The notes beneath the pieces are model-generated. The model worked only from the letters and a program-made list of their open reading frames with translations, did not search any database and was not told the origin of the DNA. 64,000 nucleotides of DNA, from assembly GCF_026262505.1 (NCBI RefSeq), contig NC_067206.1:23203896-23267895 (forward strand), given 5' to 3'. The DNA comes from Trichomonas vaginalis G3 (Eukaryota > Parabasalia > Trichomonadida > Trichomonadidae). Numbering within the stretch: position 1 is the first letter of the stretch; each line of letters begins with the position of its first letter. Both the position numbers and the translations under genes were made by a program. This document shows positions 43,277 to 54,435 of this stretch, one piece after another.

Positions 43277-43724
43277 AGTAAATTAATGTTTAAGCCCTCA
43301 ATACTAGGTCTTACCACATAATATTACATGGATAGATGCATTATACTATAATACATTCACATTGCTCATTAAAAATATAATGTTAGATGTTTTAATGCGC
43401 ACTCTCTTTTGTGTTTCTAAGTTAATTCACAGTATGCTCGTATTATATGTATGAATAAAAATAATAATACATGTATTTTATATGAATTCCTCAAAATTTG
43501 CAGTGAAATCAAATTATATCTTAACAACAAAATGTATTTGAGCTATTTAGTGAGTATACAGTGTTTTTCCTATATGAGTATGATTTGATTAAATGTGCGT
43601 TACAAGTATATAGAATATATTGAGAATGAATGATATACAATTTTTTTGAAAGACTGTATTAGTATTGGTTCATAATTGGCTTGCTATAGCAAATTGTAAA
43701 ATCAATATAAGTGATTATTGCGAA
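43277..43724. other. AT-rich spacer
   Basis: No gene, repeat or motif was recognised. Confidence 0.5.
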
Positions 43725-44119
43725 CAAAGACAATCATTGTCTAACAATGACTGTCTTTGGTACAACTTTAAGAATGATCTCAAAACAATAATTATTTATA
43801 AATATGTACCAACAATATGTGATTGGTATAAATGTAAGCAATATGTGTGTTTCAAATTCACTACGAATCTTTTGTGATTTAAAGAAAAGTTGATACATAT
43901 GTACCAATCGTTTGAGATTGGTACATTTGTAAGCAATCTATGCTTTGAAAGAAAGCCATGACAAAAGAATGGCTTTCTTTCAATCAACTTTTATTCGAAT
44001 CTTCTTTAATTCAAAGAAAAGATGACTGATCTGCATCAATCAATATGTTTTTGATACATATGAACTGTTATATACCGTCTAAAGAAAGCTATAATAATCA
44101 AATGGCTTTCTTTGAATTA
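43725..44119. repeat. Hairpin-rich block
   Basis: Four stem-loops: 43725-43759 (16-bp stem), 43900-43924 (10 bp, GTACCAATC/GATTGGTAC), 43945-43983 (perfect 15 bp, GAAAGCCAT/ATGGCTTTC) and about 44091-44118. A diverged direct copy of the second lies at about 43800-43845. No gene supported. Confidence 0.65.
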
Positions 44120-44137
44120 GATTCACTTCGAATCTCT

Positions 44138-44366
44138 CAATTTATTATTATTATTATTTATTATTATTAATATTATTTATTATTATTAATATTATTTATT
44201 ATTATTAATATTATTTATTATTATTAATATTATTTATTATTATTAATATTATTTATTATTATTAATATTATTTATTATTATTAATATTATTTATTATTAT
44301 TAATATTATTTATTATTATTAATATTATTTATTATTATTAATATTATTTATTATTATTAATATTAT
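44138..44366. repeat. 19-bp AT satellite, about 12 units
   Basis: Tandem AATATTATTTATTATTATT units, nearly perfect, with imperfect edges. Confidence 0.9.
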
Positions 44367-44376
44367 CTTTCTTTCA

Positions 44377-45005
44377 ATGCAATACAAAGAACCGAACAAA
44401 GATAACATTATTCTCGATGAAACTATTATAAGTACTGAATTAACTATTTCAGAAACCGAGATAATCAATAATTTTTAAAATCAGTTTCATGAAAATATAG
44501 CTGAGATCGATTATCAATTATCATTCGATTTGCAAGTACGAGATTTGTATCAATACTCTCTTTCAGATGATGATAATTATTTATTTTCGCAGTTCAAAGA
44601 ATTCCAATCATTTCTAAGCTATATTATATCCGATATACCGAAAATTCATCATTTTATATTATATGGTCCTATTCAATTTCGAAATCTTATTCCGGAATAT
44701 ATAATTTCTATCGCGCATATATAACACGGATTTTCGATAACCCAAATATAATTTCAGATTCCATATTCCAATGAAACAACTTATTTATGTTAAAAACTAT
44801 TAAAATCCTTACCGCCATCTCTGATAAAACAAACCAATACTTGATTCATGAAAGATATGACCTGTTTTTATCTCTTTATATCAGCAAATTCAATTGCGAT
44901 TCAATTTGCGAAATTATTTTGATCATTCGAAATAACCTATTGTATTTGGAAGGCAAAAATTCTGAAAACTATCCTGAGCAAATATTTTATTTTTATAATT
45001 ATTAA
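44377..45005 (+). pseudogene. Decayed protein gene of unknown family
   Basis: An ATG at 44377 starts a frame that continues to 44724 with one in-frame stop at 44476; a further frame at 44787-45005 (KTIKILTAISDKTNQYL, then IRNNLLYLEG) has similar composition and seems to be its continuation. The protein would be Leu/Ile/Tyr-rich and helical, like the flexible N-terminal parts of trichomonad ankyrin-type proteins, but no repeat is present, so the family is not assigned. It may be a decayed host gene. Confidence 0.4.
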
Positions 45006-45182
45006 TCTCATTCCAAATGCATTAAATCAAAAAAATTTCAAAGCATCAAAGAGAATAGCAAAATTATTACAGTATATATTACGTATGCATTGCGACCTTT
45101 CGGAAAAAAGTTCCCACTTCCCACATTTTTAAAGAAAGTGGGGACCACCAGAAAAATTTAATTTTCAAAAATTTGGAGCCTC

Positions 45183-45220
45183 CGGCGGTGATGCGCCCTT
45201 CGGGAGCGCACCGCCGTCGG
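45183..45220. repeat. GC-rich palindrome
   Basis: GGCGGTGATGCGC pairs with GCGCACCGCC around CCTTCGGGA. Its GC content stands out in AT-rich DNA. Confidence 0.75.
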
Positions 45221-45326
45221 CCAGTGAACAAAAACAAAAAAGTTATTAAAATAAAATTTAATATGTCCTATTTTTCCTCTTTTTTCCTTCTTTTTTTCTT
45301 TCTCTCTCTTTTTTCTTCTCTCTTTC

Positions 45327-45446
45327 TTGCACTCTTGTCACTCAATGTTCCGTTTCAAGTTATGAATGCTGAACTTTGTGCCATTCCAAGGGATATTGCC
45401 TCCGCAAGCCCCCCGGAATGGCACTGAGAGAGTGACAAGTGTGCAA
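45327..45446. repeat. Nested long hairpin
   Basis: An outer 17-bp stem (45327-45343 with 45430-45446, one mismatch) encloses an inner perfect 10-bp stem GTGCCATTCC (45378-45387) with GGAATGGCAC (45415-45424). Confidence 0.75.
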
Positions 45447-45492
45447 TATGCTACTTCTTGAGCTAAATAGGGCCTCTGCTGATAGGGCCTCA

Positions 45493-45538
45493 GGAGCTTC
45501 ATAGCTCCCTTTCGTAGGATTGGGAACTATGGAACTCC
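45493..45538. repeat. Hairpin related in inverse to those at 46399 and 46521
   Basis: The stem is GGAGCTTCATAG with CTATGGAACTCC. Its loop CTTTCGTAGGATT is nearly the reverse complement of the loop AATCCTTACGAAAG of the later hairpins. Confidence 0.7.
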
Positions 45539-45604
45539 CCAAGCAAACAAAGACTTTAGGTGGGACTTCTTCAAAAAATAAAATTATTTTTGAATGTATA
45601 TTCA

Positions 45605-46235
45605 ATTTTAGATATTATTTTTAATCAAGACGATTATTTTAGGCCACGTGGATAGTGGGTGTTTTGGGTATAGATCCGTATTTTTCCCAAGTGAGCGGGG
45701 TATCTCTAATCCCAGCCCTATCGTCCTCCCAGTGTCAGTTTTTAATATAAAATCCAAAATTTTTAAAAAAATAAAAATTTCGAGAAATTTTTCTAGTTTT
45801 TTTTTTCTTTGATTTCAATAATTCAAAATAAATTTTGGAGTAAAAAGACACTATTTAATGAAATTCATATGAGTGAATGTGGATAAATACTCTCAAAACA
45901 TACAATTTATCTATTTTTTCTTTATATTATCAACTAATTAGTGATAATTTTTTTTTGAATCAGATTTTTTTCATTAAAAATATAATATATAACGCAATAA
46001 TGATGTACACATACGCATCTACATATCAAAATATAAAGTTTGTTTTGGTCTGGGCACCCCAACCCAAAATTCTAAAAAAATTGAATAAAATTGAATACTT
46101 GGGGCTGGGATACCCAGCCCGAAACCGAATTGAATTTTTTGAATTAAAGAATATATTTACGTATTTATAATATATATGTGATGTTTATAAAAAATACTAA
46201 ATTTTTGTAAAAAAATTCAATTTATTCAAAACGTA
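45605..46235. other. AT-rich spacer
   Basis: No gene supported. A small palindrome GGCTGGGATACCCAGCC lies near 46105-46121. Confidence 0.5.
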
Positions 46236-46239
46236 TATT

Positions 46240-47037
46240 AAGTGATCACTTCATTAGTAGGATCAGCGATCCTACTAAATGGTGAGAATGCCACTAGCTA
46301 AAAAGGGAGTCCTTGGAGCTCTTGATCTCTTGTCAGTAGAGTCCATAATGAGGCATGGCATCTACTGATTAGAGATCAGAGCAATCCTACCTTACCTTCA
46401 GGAGCTCCAAAGCTCCTAATCCTTACGAAAGGGAGCTTTGGAGCTCCTGAGTCTTCATCAACAGAGTCCCAGTTGATAAATATCCTATGCTGATGAAAGA
46501 TGCGAAGCACATCTTCGAACCAGGAGCTCCAAAGCTCCTATTCCTTACGAAAGGGAGCTCTGGAGCTTCTGAAACTCCTCCTATTATAAAATAGGACAGT
46601 TTTCTTCTGAGGCTTCTCATCAAATCTAAGACTTCAGAAGAAAGCTGTCCTATCCGTGTATACTTACATTCTGATGGACTACAAGTGTACAACTTTAAGG
46701 CAGAGATTATCCGAGGCCTCTCATCAAATGAGGGACCTTGGATAATCTCTGCCTTAAGTAGTCAAATAGCTTTTCTGACTATTCAGGGACAAGAGAACAA
46801 GAGTTGGAATACTCTAAGGCAAGGTTCTTCCGAAATCTCTCATCGAATGAGAGACTTCAGAAGGACCTTGCCAAATCCTTGAACACCGATATCCTTGGAA
46901 CTAAGCTAGGACCAAGGAGAAGTAGTGTACTATAGCGCACGATGGCAATCTCGGAAATACTTATATTGCCACATGCACAATATCTATTCAGCCTGACTCC
47001 TATATAGAAGAAGTCAGGAAGAATAGATATTGTGCAT
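46240..47037. repeat. Chain of about a dozen or more different hairpins
   Basis: Stem-loops follow each other almost without gaps: 46240-46251, 46254-46278 (perfect 11-bp), 46323-46378 (two perfect 8-bp stems), 46399-46449 (18-bp), 46452-46500, 46497-46515, 46521-46571, 46591-46653, 46656-46691, 46695-46757 (about 20-bp), 46818-46872, 46891-46918, 46943-46971 and 46974-47037. Three of them (46591, 46695, 46818) share a CTCATC(A/G)AAT loop though stems differ; two (46399, 46521) are near copies. Open frames here are stem by-products. No known family recognised. Confidence 0.8.
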
Positions 47038-47072
47038 ATGATTTGCAGAACTCTCATATATATAAATTTTTG

Positions 47073-47345
47073 TTATCCCAAAAAGGTGACACTTTGGGTG
47101 TATCGTCCATCCCAGGGATGCAAAATTCACGTCACCTTGTATCTATATTTTGGGAAAAGTATTCAATTTGTGGGTCAAAGTTGTAAAAGTGAACGATTAT
47201 TCATCCACCTTTTACCACATATGTTAGTAGTATATATAGCGGGTTTTGTGACTTTTTTTGTAAACGTAAGAATTCATACAATATTGAACGATTTTGTATC
47301 ATTTTTTTTTAACATATGAAGTAAAAAATGTATGATTCTTACGGT
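47073..47345. repeat. Further inverted repeats before family 2
   Basis: CCCAAAAAGGTGAC near 47077 pairs with GTCACC at about 47133 and TTTTGGGA near 47147. CGTAAGAATTCATAC at about 47264 pairs with GTATGATTCTTACG near 47328. No gene supported. Confidence 0.55.
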
Positions 47346-47470
47346 TTTTATTCTTACGTTTTTGAATAAATCAAGATTTAAAAAATTTTCAAAATTGTAA
47401 GACATTTACACTCAGCCCATACATGATGAAATAAAAAAATAATTTTTTTAAAAAATAAACTTTAAAAATT

Positions 47471-47648
47471 CATGTCTTACATTTTTTGAATAAATGAGGG
47501 GTCCCTCGGTCCCTCGGTCCCTCGGTTAATTAACATCTTTTTGAAAATAGTGACAACAGTCACTGTGTGACGAGACCTGAAGGTCTTGACATTTTGACAA
47601 CAGGGAAAAAAAGGAGGAAATTCATGTCTTACATTTTTTGAATAATTT
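47471..47648. repeat. Left flank of family 2: direct repeats
   Basis: TTCATGTCTTACATTTTTTG occurs at about 47470 and again at about 47621. Between them are three GGTCCCTC units near 47500-47525 and the first copy of a palindromic element. The left end of family 2 probably lies here, but no terminal repeat can be paired. Confidence 0.5.
47550..47602. repeat. Palindromic element, copy 1
   Basis: GTGACAACAGTCACTGTGTGAC, then GAGACCTGAAGGTC, then TTGACA and GACAAC. It contains nested stems (CAGTCAC/GTGTGAC, GACC/GGTC). Other copies at 54436 and 54590. Confidence 0.85.
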
Positions 47649-47676
47649 ATTTTTTTTATTTTTTATTTTATAATAA

Positions 47677-48813
47677 ATGAGTATAACAACTAATTCATTG
47701 AAATCTTTAAAGTTCACTAATTCAGAATTAGAAAATATTTTAGAAAATTTTGGAGACGGTTCTTATCCAACATATATGCAGAATGTGAAAGAGTTTTCCA
47801 GATTGTTGAATGAATTTAAATATAACGGACCAATTACTAAAAAGGCTATAATGAGATATTTATATCCCAAAAAAGTTGAAAAACAGGAGAATATTCCTCT
47901 TTATGGTCCAGAGGACCTGGGCTCAGAGAGCCTTGAAACACCTCCTGAATATTTTGAAGAAAAAATTAAACAAGATGAATATTATAACGATGAGATTGAG
48001 AAATTGGAACAATTAAGAAATGAAATAGATGAAAAAATTATTGAATTGAGAAATGCTGAGAATGAAGTAGAGGGTTTAATGAATATCCCAGCTTCAGAAT
48101 CAGAAGTTCAAAAATCACATGAGGAAAGATATAAAAATTATGTCTCAGAATCAACACAAAATTTATTAGATGGTGAAATAGACGAAACACTTTCAGAAGA
48201 AGGTACTAAATTTATTCGTAAACATAAGTTACAATTTATTGATAATGGAGATTATCCATGTATATTACTTTCACCTCCTCTTGATTCTGAAAAATTCAAA
48301 AAAGCACTGAAAAATGTAACATATGCAACAAATACGATTAAGAAAGAAGACCATGATATTTACACAAATTATTATTTAAATAAATGTACAGGTGTTGATA
48401 AAGTTTTTGATTTGTTAGATAAAATATCAAAAGAAACAATTGGTACATATAAAATTTTATGCGATTGTGGTTTCATTATTGAAGATACCAATAATGTTTC
48501 ATATGAAAGAACAGCACCGAAGGAAGACGAAGTGGAAAGGTCTATACCATTCGTTATTAAGAACATAAAAGATATGAAAACTTATAAACATTATATTTAT
48601 TCATTTATTTCAGAAAAAATGGAAGCAACCCATAAAACATCTTCTCATCATTTTATAGCTATTCATACATTCCTTTTCAAAGTTGTGAAATTAAATAAGA
48701 CAGGAATTAGATTTAATGTATCAGGGTACGCATTCTTGAGTAAATTAAAATGTATTCGTCACGTCGCAGATGATAAAAATTTATGTGTTCTTAATTCATT
48801 TTATGGACTTTAG
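47677..48813 (+). CDS. 378-aa protein resembling the N-terminal part of Maverick PolB
   Basis: The first gene of family 2. The N-terminal 80 residues are helical, a coiled coil follows (residues about 100-138), then a domain with CDCGFIIEDT, and the end (ADDKNLCVLNSFYG) resembles the start of the OTU-like segment of the family 1 polymerase (TEDNCFVYACIQAG). Its position ahead of the polymerase supports a relation to the polymerase N-terminal region, but it may be a separate gene; the next frame has its own promoter-like TTTTTAT and ATG. Confidence 0.5.
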   Translation: MSITTNSLKSLKFTNSELENILENFGDGSYPTYMQNVKEFSRLLNEFKYNGPITKKAIMRYLYPKKVEKQENIPLYGPEDLGSESLETPPEYFEEKIKQDEYYNDEIEKLEQLRNEIDEKIIELRNAENEVEGLMNIPASESEVQKSHEERYKNYVSESTQNLLDGEIDETLSEEGTKFIRKHKLQFIDNGDYPCILLSPPLDSEKFKKALKNVTYATNTIKKEDHDIYTNYYLNKCTGVDKVFDLLDKISKETIGTYKILCDCGFIIEDTNNVSYERTAPKEDEVERSIPFVIKNIKDMKTYKHYIYSFISEKMEATHKTSSHHFIAIHTFLFKVVKLNKTGIRFNVSGYAFLSKLKCIRHVADDKNLCVLNSFYGL

Positions 48814-48892
48814 CCCTGGACTCTCTGAGTCTCGGACTTTAAAAAAAATAAACTTTATTTTTATTTATTTTTTAATTTTTATTCTTACATAA

Positions 48893-49159
48893 ATGAACAA
48901 AAATGGAACAGCTAAAATGAATGATAATCAAATAAGAGCCGAAGGTAGAAGGTTATTTAAACGCTTCTATAACATTCCTGATGGTGTTAATCCTAAAACT
49001 CGTAGAAGTTATTTAAATGAAGCCATAGATGCATATGAAGGATTTGACATTTCATCAGAAAGTGAGAGATTAGCAAGAATGTTAAACGTTAATATTGATT
49101 TTTATTATTGTGACCCTCAACCAGAAGACGTAGACATTAACAAGGTAGACTTTCATTAG
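48893..49159 (+). CDS. 88-aa protein upstream of PolB
   Basis: Starts at an ATG preceded by TTATTCTTACATAA. Its YEGFDISSESERLARML and NVNIDFYY segments resemble the middle of the OTU-like domain in the family 1 polymerase. Whether it is an independent gene or part of the polymerase region is unclear. Confidence 0.4.
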   Translation: MNKNGTAKMNDNQIRAEGRRLFKRFYNIPDGVNPKTRRSYLNEAIDAYEGFDISSESERLARMLNVNIDFYYCDPQPEDVDINKVDFH

Positions 49160-49169
49160 TGGAATCATA

Positions 49170-52100
49170 ATGATAGATCCAGAATTTGAAACAGTAAATA
49201 TTTTATTAACACAGAGTCCATGTGGAAACTTCACGCTGACAGAATAACAGACGTTGAAGCACTCACAGGATATAAAGTTTGCCCCTTTTGCAAAGAAGAA
49301 GTATATTCTATCCGTGATGATCCAGAAAGGAAAAACCAAAGAAGATTTTTAAAACATTGTGAGAATGTAAAGAAAATAATGGAAGATTAATTCAAGACGT
49401 TCAATTGCAAAAGACACAGCAACCATATGCACCACATATTACGAAACAGAAGATATATCAGTGGTATTAGCTCATAATTTGCAGGAATATTATCAACCGA
49501 CAAGATATTATATTACTTTTGACTTCGAAACATTAGAGACTAAAGAAGAATTACAACTTTCTGAGTGTGCAACTTTGAACGCTTACTTAAAACCATTCAT
49601 GGTATCATCAACGGTTAAATTAAACGATAAAACTTTACGAGGAATTTTTTGCTTAACATCAAGTGATTCGTTCATCTCTGATTGGATTGAATTTTATTTT
49701 CAACCTGTTCATTAGTTGCTAATCAAATTTGAACAATATGAAGAATTAATGAAGCCACAAACGGTGGGACATTGTCCCATACATTAAATGAGAAAGAAGG
49801 AAGCAATGAAAGAGCTTTTAGATGAAGAATTTAATAAGTGAATATCATTGGTTTTAATTCGGGAAAGTTTGATTTAAATTTAATTCTTCGTGATTAAATA
49901 CTGCAAAATGGAAGATAAAATCAATGCTGGGTTCTTCTTCTCAATTTAAGCAAATCATTGTAAAGAAAACAAACGTTCCATATGAATTGAGATTTATTGA
50001 CATCAGAAATTATATAGCGGGTGGAACATTAGACCAATTTACTCAAGATTTCGGAAACAATAAAACGTGTTTAAATCATTCTCCCATATCAATTCATCAC
50101 ATGGGAAAATTACGAAGATGAATTATATAAAGAGGAACCATTCACTCAAGATTCATTTTATTCAGCATTAACACAAGAAAATATCCGATTCAGATTATCA
50201 AATATATCTCAATGATGCTAAAAATTTGAGAATAGATTAGATATTTTATTCATTATTGCAATAAAGACGTTGAAATTATGATTGACCCAATTGATAAAAT
50301 TATTGAAGAAACATTTGTTTATAAAATTGATATGCTTCATAATCTTTTCATTATCATCTAATGCATCAATGATTCGTTACGCGTTAGCATATAGAACTTC
50401 AATCCTAACGAAACTATCCAGAGAAGAAGAAAATGTGGAATCAAGTTTTGAATTAACGAAAAAGTATTGGAAATATAAAATTGAATCATATAAGAAACAA
50501 GATGAAAAAGCGAAAAGAGATACCAAAAACAATGTTTCAATAGATGATTTTCAATACTATCACGATTTAATCCTTTCATCTAAATGCAAAATGTGTGGTA
50601 AAGCGTTTACATATGCAAATAAACCAACATTGGATAGAATCGATAATGAAAAACCACACACCAAAGAAAATTGTCAGTTAATGTGTTGTTATTGCAATGT
50701 CGTAAAATCAAATAAAGATGAAGACATTCAACGTTTAAGAATCAATTTAAGAAATTATGCATTGAAAAATAATTTACCAATGACTTTAGATTCAGTGGAA
50801 GCGTATCACATCCTCCGTAATGGAATTACTGGTGGTCTCTCTAATGTTCAACATCGTGTTAATCTTAAAGGTATCACGCACATTAATAAACTTTCATATA
50901 GTCCAGAAACTAAAACTGTATCAAATGAGGACACTTCCAACATCATGACTCATTTCGTTGGTGTTGATTTTAATTCATTATATCCTTCATCATTTTCATC
51001 TAATCCTCATGATTTCATTCAATATACTGACCATAAAATGTATATGCCGGGAAGATTAGAAGATGTTTTAATTTGTGATACAGCAACAAAGAAAGCAAAA
51101 GCTTTAGGAATTATTAGAAAGAAAAATACTTTATTCGTGGCTGAAGTAAAGGGTCACATTGATGAAAAGTATATTAATGATTACATTAACTTTTTTACCG
51201 ATAATAGAAACTTAGATATTATCACAGATGAAAAAAACAATTGGCAGTTTTATGTATAATTACATGAAATCAAACAATCTACCAGTTGACCAGAAACAGA
51301 GAAAATTAACTCAGTTAGCATCAACACACAACCAATATCAACCATTTTCTTCTTATTATCTTTGGTATCTAATAGACAGATTTCATTTTATCATCGATGA
51401 TATTCAATCAATTTTAACATTTACGAAAAATTCATGTTTTAATGAATTTGCGAACAAATTTATGAACGAAAGACAAAAGGCTGAATTAGAAGGAAATAAA
51501 GGAAAAAGTTTATTTTGCAAAATTTCACTTAATGGATCATATGGTTACGATGCAATGAATACACAAAATTACGCAAAGACTAAAATAATGAATGCACAAA
51601 AGGCACGCGTTGCATGTATGTCAAATAAATTTAAAAACATTAGAGAAATAGGTGAGGATACGTATCAAGTGATGCTCAAAGATAGATTTTATAGATGTGA
51701 AACATGTTTACAAGAGGCATTTTTCACTTTAGATAATGCTAAATACTGGTATTTGGTTTTCATTTATGATTTCATGTATAAATGTATGGATGTTAATCGT
51801 TTTCATTTCATTGAAGGTGATACTGATTCATCATATTGGGCAATCGCTGGCGACCCAAATCTTCCTAACACTCAAGCATTTCAAGCGATTGTAACCGATA
51901 AACAATTTTATGATAAAAACATTTTCAAATTCGCACCTTTTGATTTCTTTTGTTTTGATGAGAAATTTAAACCTAAATTAAAGAATAAAGCTGAAGAAAA
52001 AGCACATGAGAAAAAATTATTGGGTTTAGCAATTGAGAAACAAGGTGATAACATGGTTGCTTTATGTCCTAAATGTTATACATCATTCAACGGAATGATT

Positions 52101-52346
52101 GGTGAAGACTCCTTCAAAAAGATAGCACAAAAAATGAAAGGTATTAGTTTAAGACAAAATAAGCAATTAACACCTAAAAATTATTTGGATATAATAAATG
52201 ATAAAGTGATATTTGATGGTCAGAATATTAATTTACAACTTAAAAATGAGTCAATGACTCGCTTAACAATTGGTAAGACTGCATTAACAGGAGCACACAC
52301 TAAGGCTGTATGTTGTGAAAATGGATGTTGTATGCCATTTATTTAA
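49170..52346 (+). pseudogene. polB: Family 2 DNA polymerase B, broken, with HNH-like segment
   Basis: Exonuclease I (ITFDFETLE, near 49515), polymerase motif A (VDFNSLYPS, near 50963), motif B (LNGSYGYDA, near 51525) and motif C (EGDTDSSYW, near 51815) appear in order. Between exonuclease and motif A, at about 50577-50730, lies a CxxC, TLDRIDNEKPHT, CxxC pattern of the HNH endonuclease type. The gene is broken with about five or more breaks. It lies in the same place as PolB in family 1 relative to replication genes, but the integrase follows it here. Confidence 0.8.
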
Positions 52347-52409
52347 TGAAATGCCACAGAAGAGACAAAGAGGCGGGCACCCTTAAACATTTATTTTATT
52401 TTTATATAA

Positions 52410-53915
52410 ATGAATAGTGTAGATTTAAAAATTTTAATTGATGATTTAGTATTTAATCAAAATTTTCTTACTTATTATGATTTAAAAGCATATCTTCAAA
52501 AACATGATGAAAATATAACGGGTGATGATATGGATGAATACTATCGGTATTATAAAAACGAAATTTTGAAATATCATGATAAAATAATTAAACGTTTAAG
52601 AGAGAATATTAAAGAAGGAAAATATTCAAAGGGAAAAAGTAAATCACAACTTAAACAGTTGAAAGATTTCAAAAATAAAGTATTAACTGAAAAAGATATT
52701 GATGAATTATATAATTTATATAATCCTGAACCGCAAAAGCCAAAAGAGAAAAGTTTGGACGTTCAGCAGCTCATAAATGAAGCACAAGCTTTAATTTATG
52801 ATTCATTAGTTAAACCATATTCAGCCCGACTTTTAAATGAAGATCAACTTTTGGAATTCATCCTTCAACATAAACTCGAAGCGGGAAAGTATATCAAACC
52901 TTTATATACAGCATATTTAAAACAAATGAATAGAATACATCCAGAATTAATGAAGGGGGGAATGAAATCCAAAATCAAAGCAGATAAAATTAAACCACTT
53001 GCAACACCAAAACCTCCAACGACAGTACCACCTCCTCCTTCAGTTAATCCTTCATCATTCACTTTATTATATCCATTTCAAACATTAAAGAAACAAAAAG
53101 ATTTTAAAAAGGGTTTCAAGATATTAAATAAACCAATTGACCCGAAAATTCAACCATTAAAGGAAAAATTTAGTCGTCCATCATTTGCACCTTCACTTTA
53201 TTCATATGAAATCGATCATCTGGAATATTCAAAAGGAAATATTACTTATTTATTTGCCATTAACATTAACACTAGATATTTATACTGCATTCCGGTGAAA
53301 GGGAAAACAGAACAGGAAACAAGAAGAGCTATACAATACTTACTAGATCAGGAAAGAGTAGATAATATCAGGGGTGATGGTGATAAAGGATTTCAGGCAG
53401 CCATGACTCATTATTTCCCACAAATTAATTTTTACTTTTCATCCTCTCCATATACGTTTCATAATAAAATAGTTGATGCGGTAATGAGAACTCTTAGAGA
53501 TGCGTTAGGGGTTAACGGTCAGATATACTGGGATGGAAATCATGACTCCATCATACAGCAGTTAGTATATTATTACAATAATACATGGCATAGAACTATT
53601 AACATGAAACCAGTGGAAATGAAAAATGATATTTCAAAAGAATGGGAATATATTAGAAAACAAATGGAAAGGTTAAATGATGTTAAACGTGAACAAATTA
53701 ATTCGGGGCTCATGAATTTTAAACAAGGGGATAAAGTTTTGATTCATCTCGATTATGGAAAAACTGATAAATCAATGACAAAAAGAAGACGAAGATTTGA
53801 CACAATAGCTGAATTTGTTAGATATATTAACGGCAATGCATTAGTTGAAGTTGACAATAAATTAATAGAAATTCCGATTTATTTTATTACTCCATTATAT
53901 TTAAATAATATTTAA
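52410..53915 (+). CDS. int: Family 2 retroviral-type integrase
   Basis: A 501-aa protein. The N-terminal 200 residues are helical and charged with a Pro-rich linker (TPKPPTTVPPPPS). The core has YEIDHLEY (about residue 267), RGDGDKGFQ (about 320) and a helix with MRTLRDA (about 359), and the C-terminus has an SH3-like segment (FKQGDKVLIHLDYG). It would insert element ends. ATG at 52410 follows TTTTTATATAA. One open frame. Confidence 0.8.
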   Translation: MNSVDLKILIDDLVFNQNFLTYYDLKAYLQKHDENITGDDMDEYYRYYKNEILKYHDKIIKRLRENIKEGKYSKGKSKSQLKQLKDFKNKVLTEKDIDELYNLYNPEPQKPKEKSLDVQQLINEAQALIYDSLVKPYSARLLNEDQLLEFILQHKLEAGKYIKPLYTAYLKQMNRIHPELMKGGMKSKIKADKIKPLATPKPPTTVPPPPSVNPSSFTLLYPFQTLKKQKDFKKGFKILNKPIDPKIQPLKEKFSRPSFAPSLYSYEIDHLEYSKGNITYLFAININTRYLYCIPVKGKTEQETRRAIQYLLDQERVDNIRGDGDKGFQAAMTHYFPQINFYFSSSPYTFHNKIVDAVMRTLRDALGVNGQIYWDGNHDSIIQQLVYYYNNTWHRTINMKPVEMKNDISKEWEYIRKQMERLNDVKREQINSGLMNFKQGDKVLIHLDYGKTDKSMTKRRRRFDTIAEFVRYINGNALVEVDNKLIEIPIYFITPLYLNNI

Positions 53916-53934
53916 TTTTTTTATTTCGTAAGAA

Positions 53935-54198
53935 ATGAGTAACGATGAAGCAGCCAAGAGTCCAGACGATGAATATAAAAAGAAACTAAACAGAATTAAA
54001 TCAAAAATATGCTATTACAAAAAGAAGCCACAATGTGGTGGGGTTGAAAACGATAAAGAAATAATCGAAAAATTAGAAACTTACCGTTCAATCCTTAAAC
54101 TGAGTGAAGCAAAAATAAAAGAATTTAATAGAATAAATAAATTGATTGGAAGAGATGAATTTAATAAAGATGAATTTTTAAACTCTATCCAAATTTAA
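53935..54198 (+). CDS. 87-aa Lys/Glu-rich protein
   Basis: Unknown, probably helical (YKKKLNRIKSKICYYKKK start). Follows the integrase by 19 bases. Its stop overlaps the stop of the minus-strand gene at 54195. Confidence 0.5.
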   Translation: MSNDEAAKSPDDEYKKKLNRIKSKICYYKKKPQCGGVENDKEIIEKLETYRSILKLSEAKIKEFNRINKLIGRDEFNKDEFLNSIQI

Positions 54199-54359
54199 TT
54201 TTTATTCCTCTTCGACAACATTTCTCTTTCCATCATTACTGCATAACCACATTTTCTCAGTTTTAGTGGTTTGTTATTTTTAACATGTTCTCGCATCATT
54301 TTTATCATTTCCTCCCTTGTTATGATTCGTGGTAAATTTTGAGCTTGTGGGGTATTCAT
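54195..54359 (-). CDS. 54-aa small basic protein
   Basis: A small gene reading MNTPQAQNLPRIITREE, then a basic helical end (KLRKCGYAVMMERE). Its start follows TTTTTATCATAA, the element's usual start context, which is the main support. The stop is shared in TTAA with the convergent 87-aa gene. Confidence 0.5.
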   Translation of the reverse strand: MNTPQAQNLPRIITREEMIKMMREHVKNNKPLKLRKCGYAVMMEREMLSKRNKN

Positions 54360-54435
54360 TTATGATAAAAATAAAAATTTAAATTATACCGTTCGCTCTT
54401 TTGGAGCTCAGGACTTTCAGTCCGTTCTAAAGTTT

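Noticed and set aside
45173-45427. 84-codon plus-strand frame
   Set aside because: No ATG at its start, Phe/Leu/Ser-rich, and it crosses the GC palindrome and the nested hairpin.
46423-46882. Open frames on both strands in the hairpin chain
   Set aside because: They follow the stems and loops and show no domain or start context; palindromes keep frames open by chance.
47032-47319. 95-codon frame before family 2
   Set aside because: Phe/Ile/Val-rich reading of AT-rich inverted repeats, without leader motif or relatives in the window.
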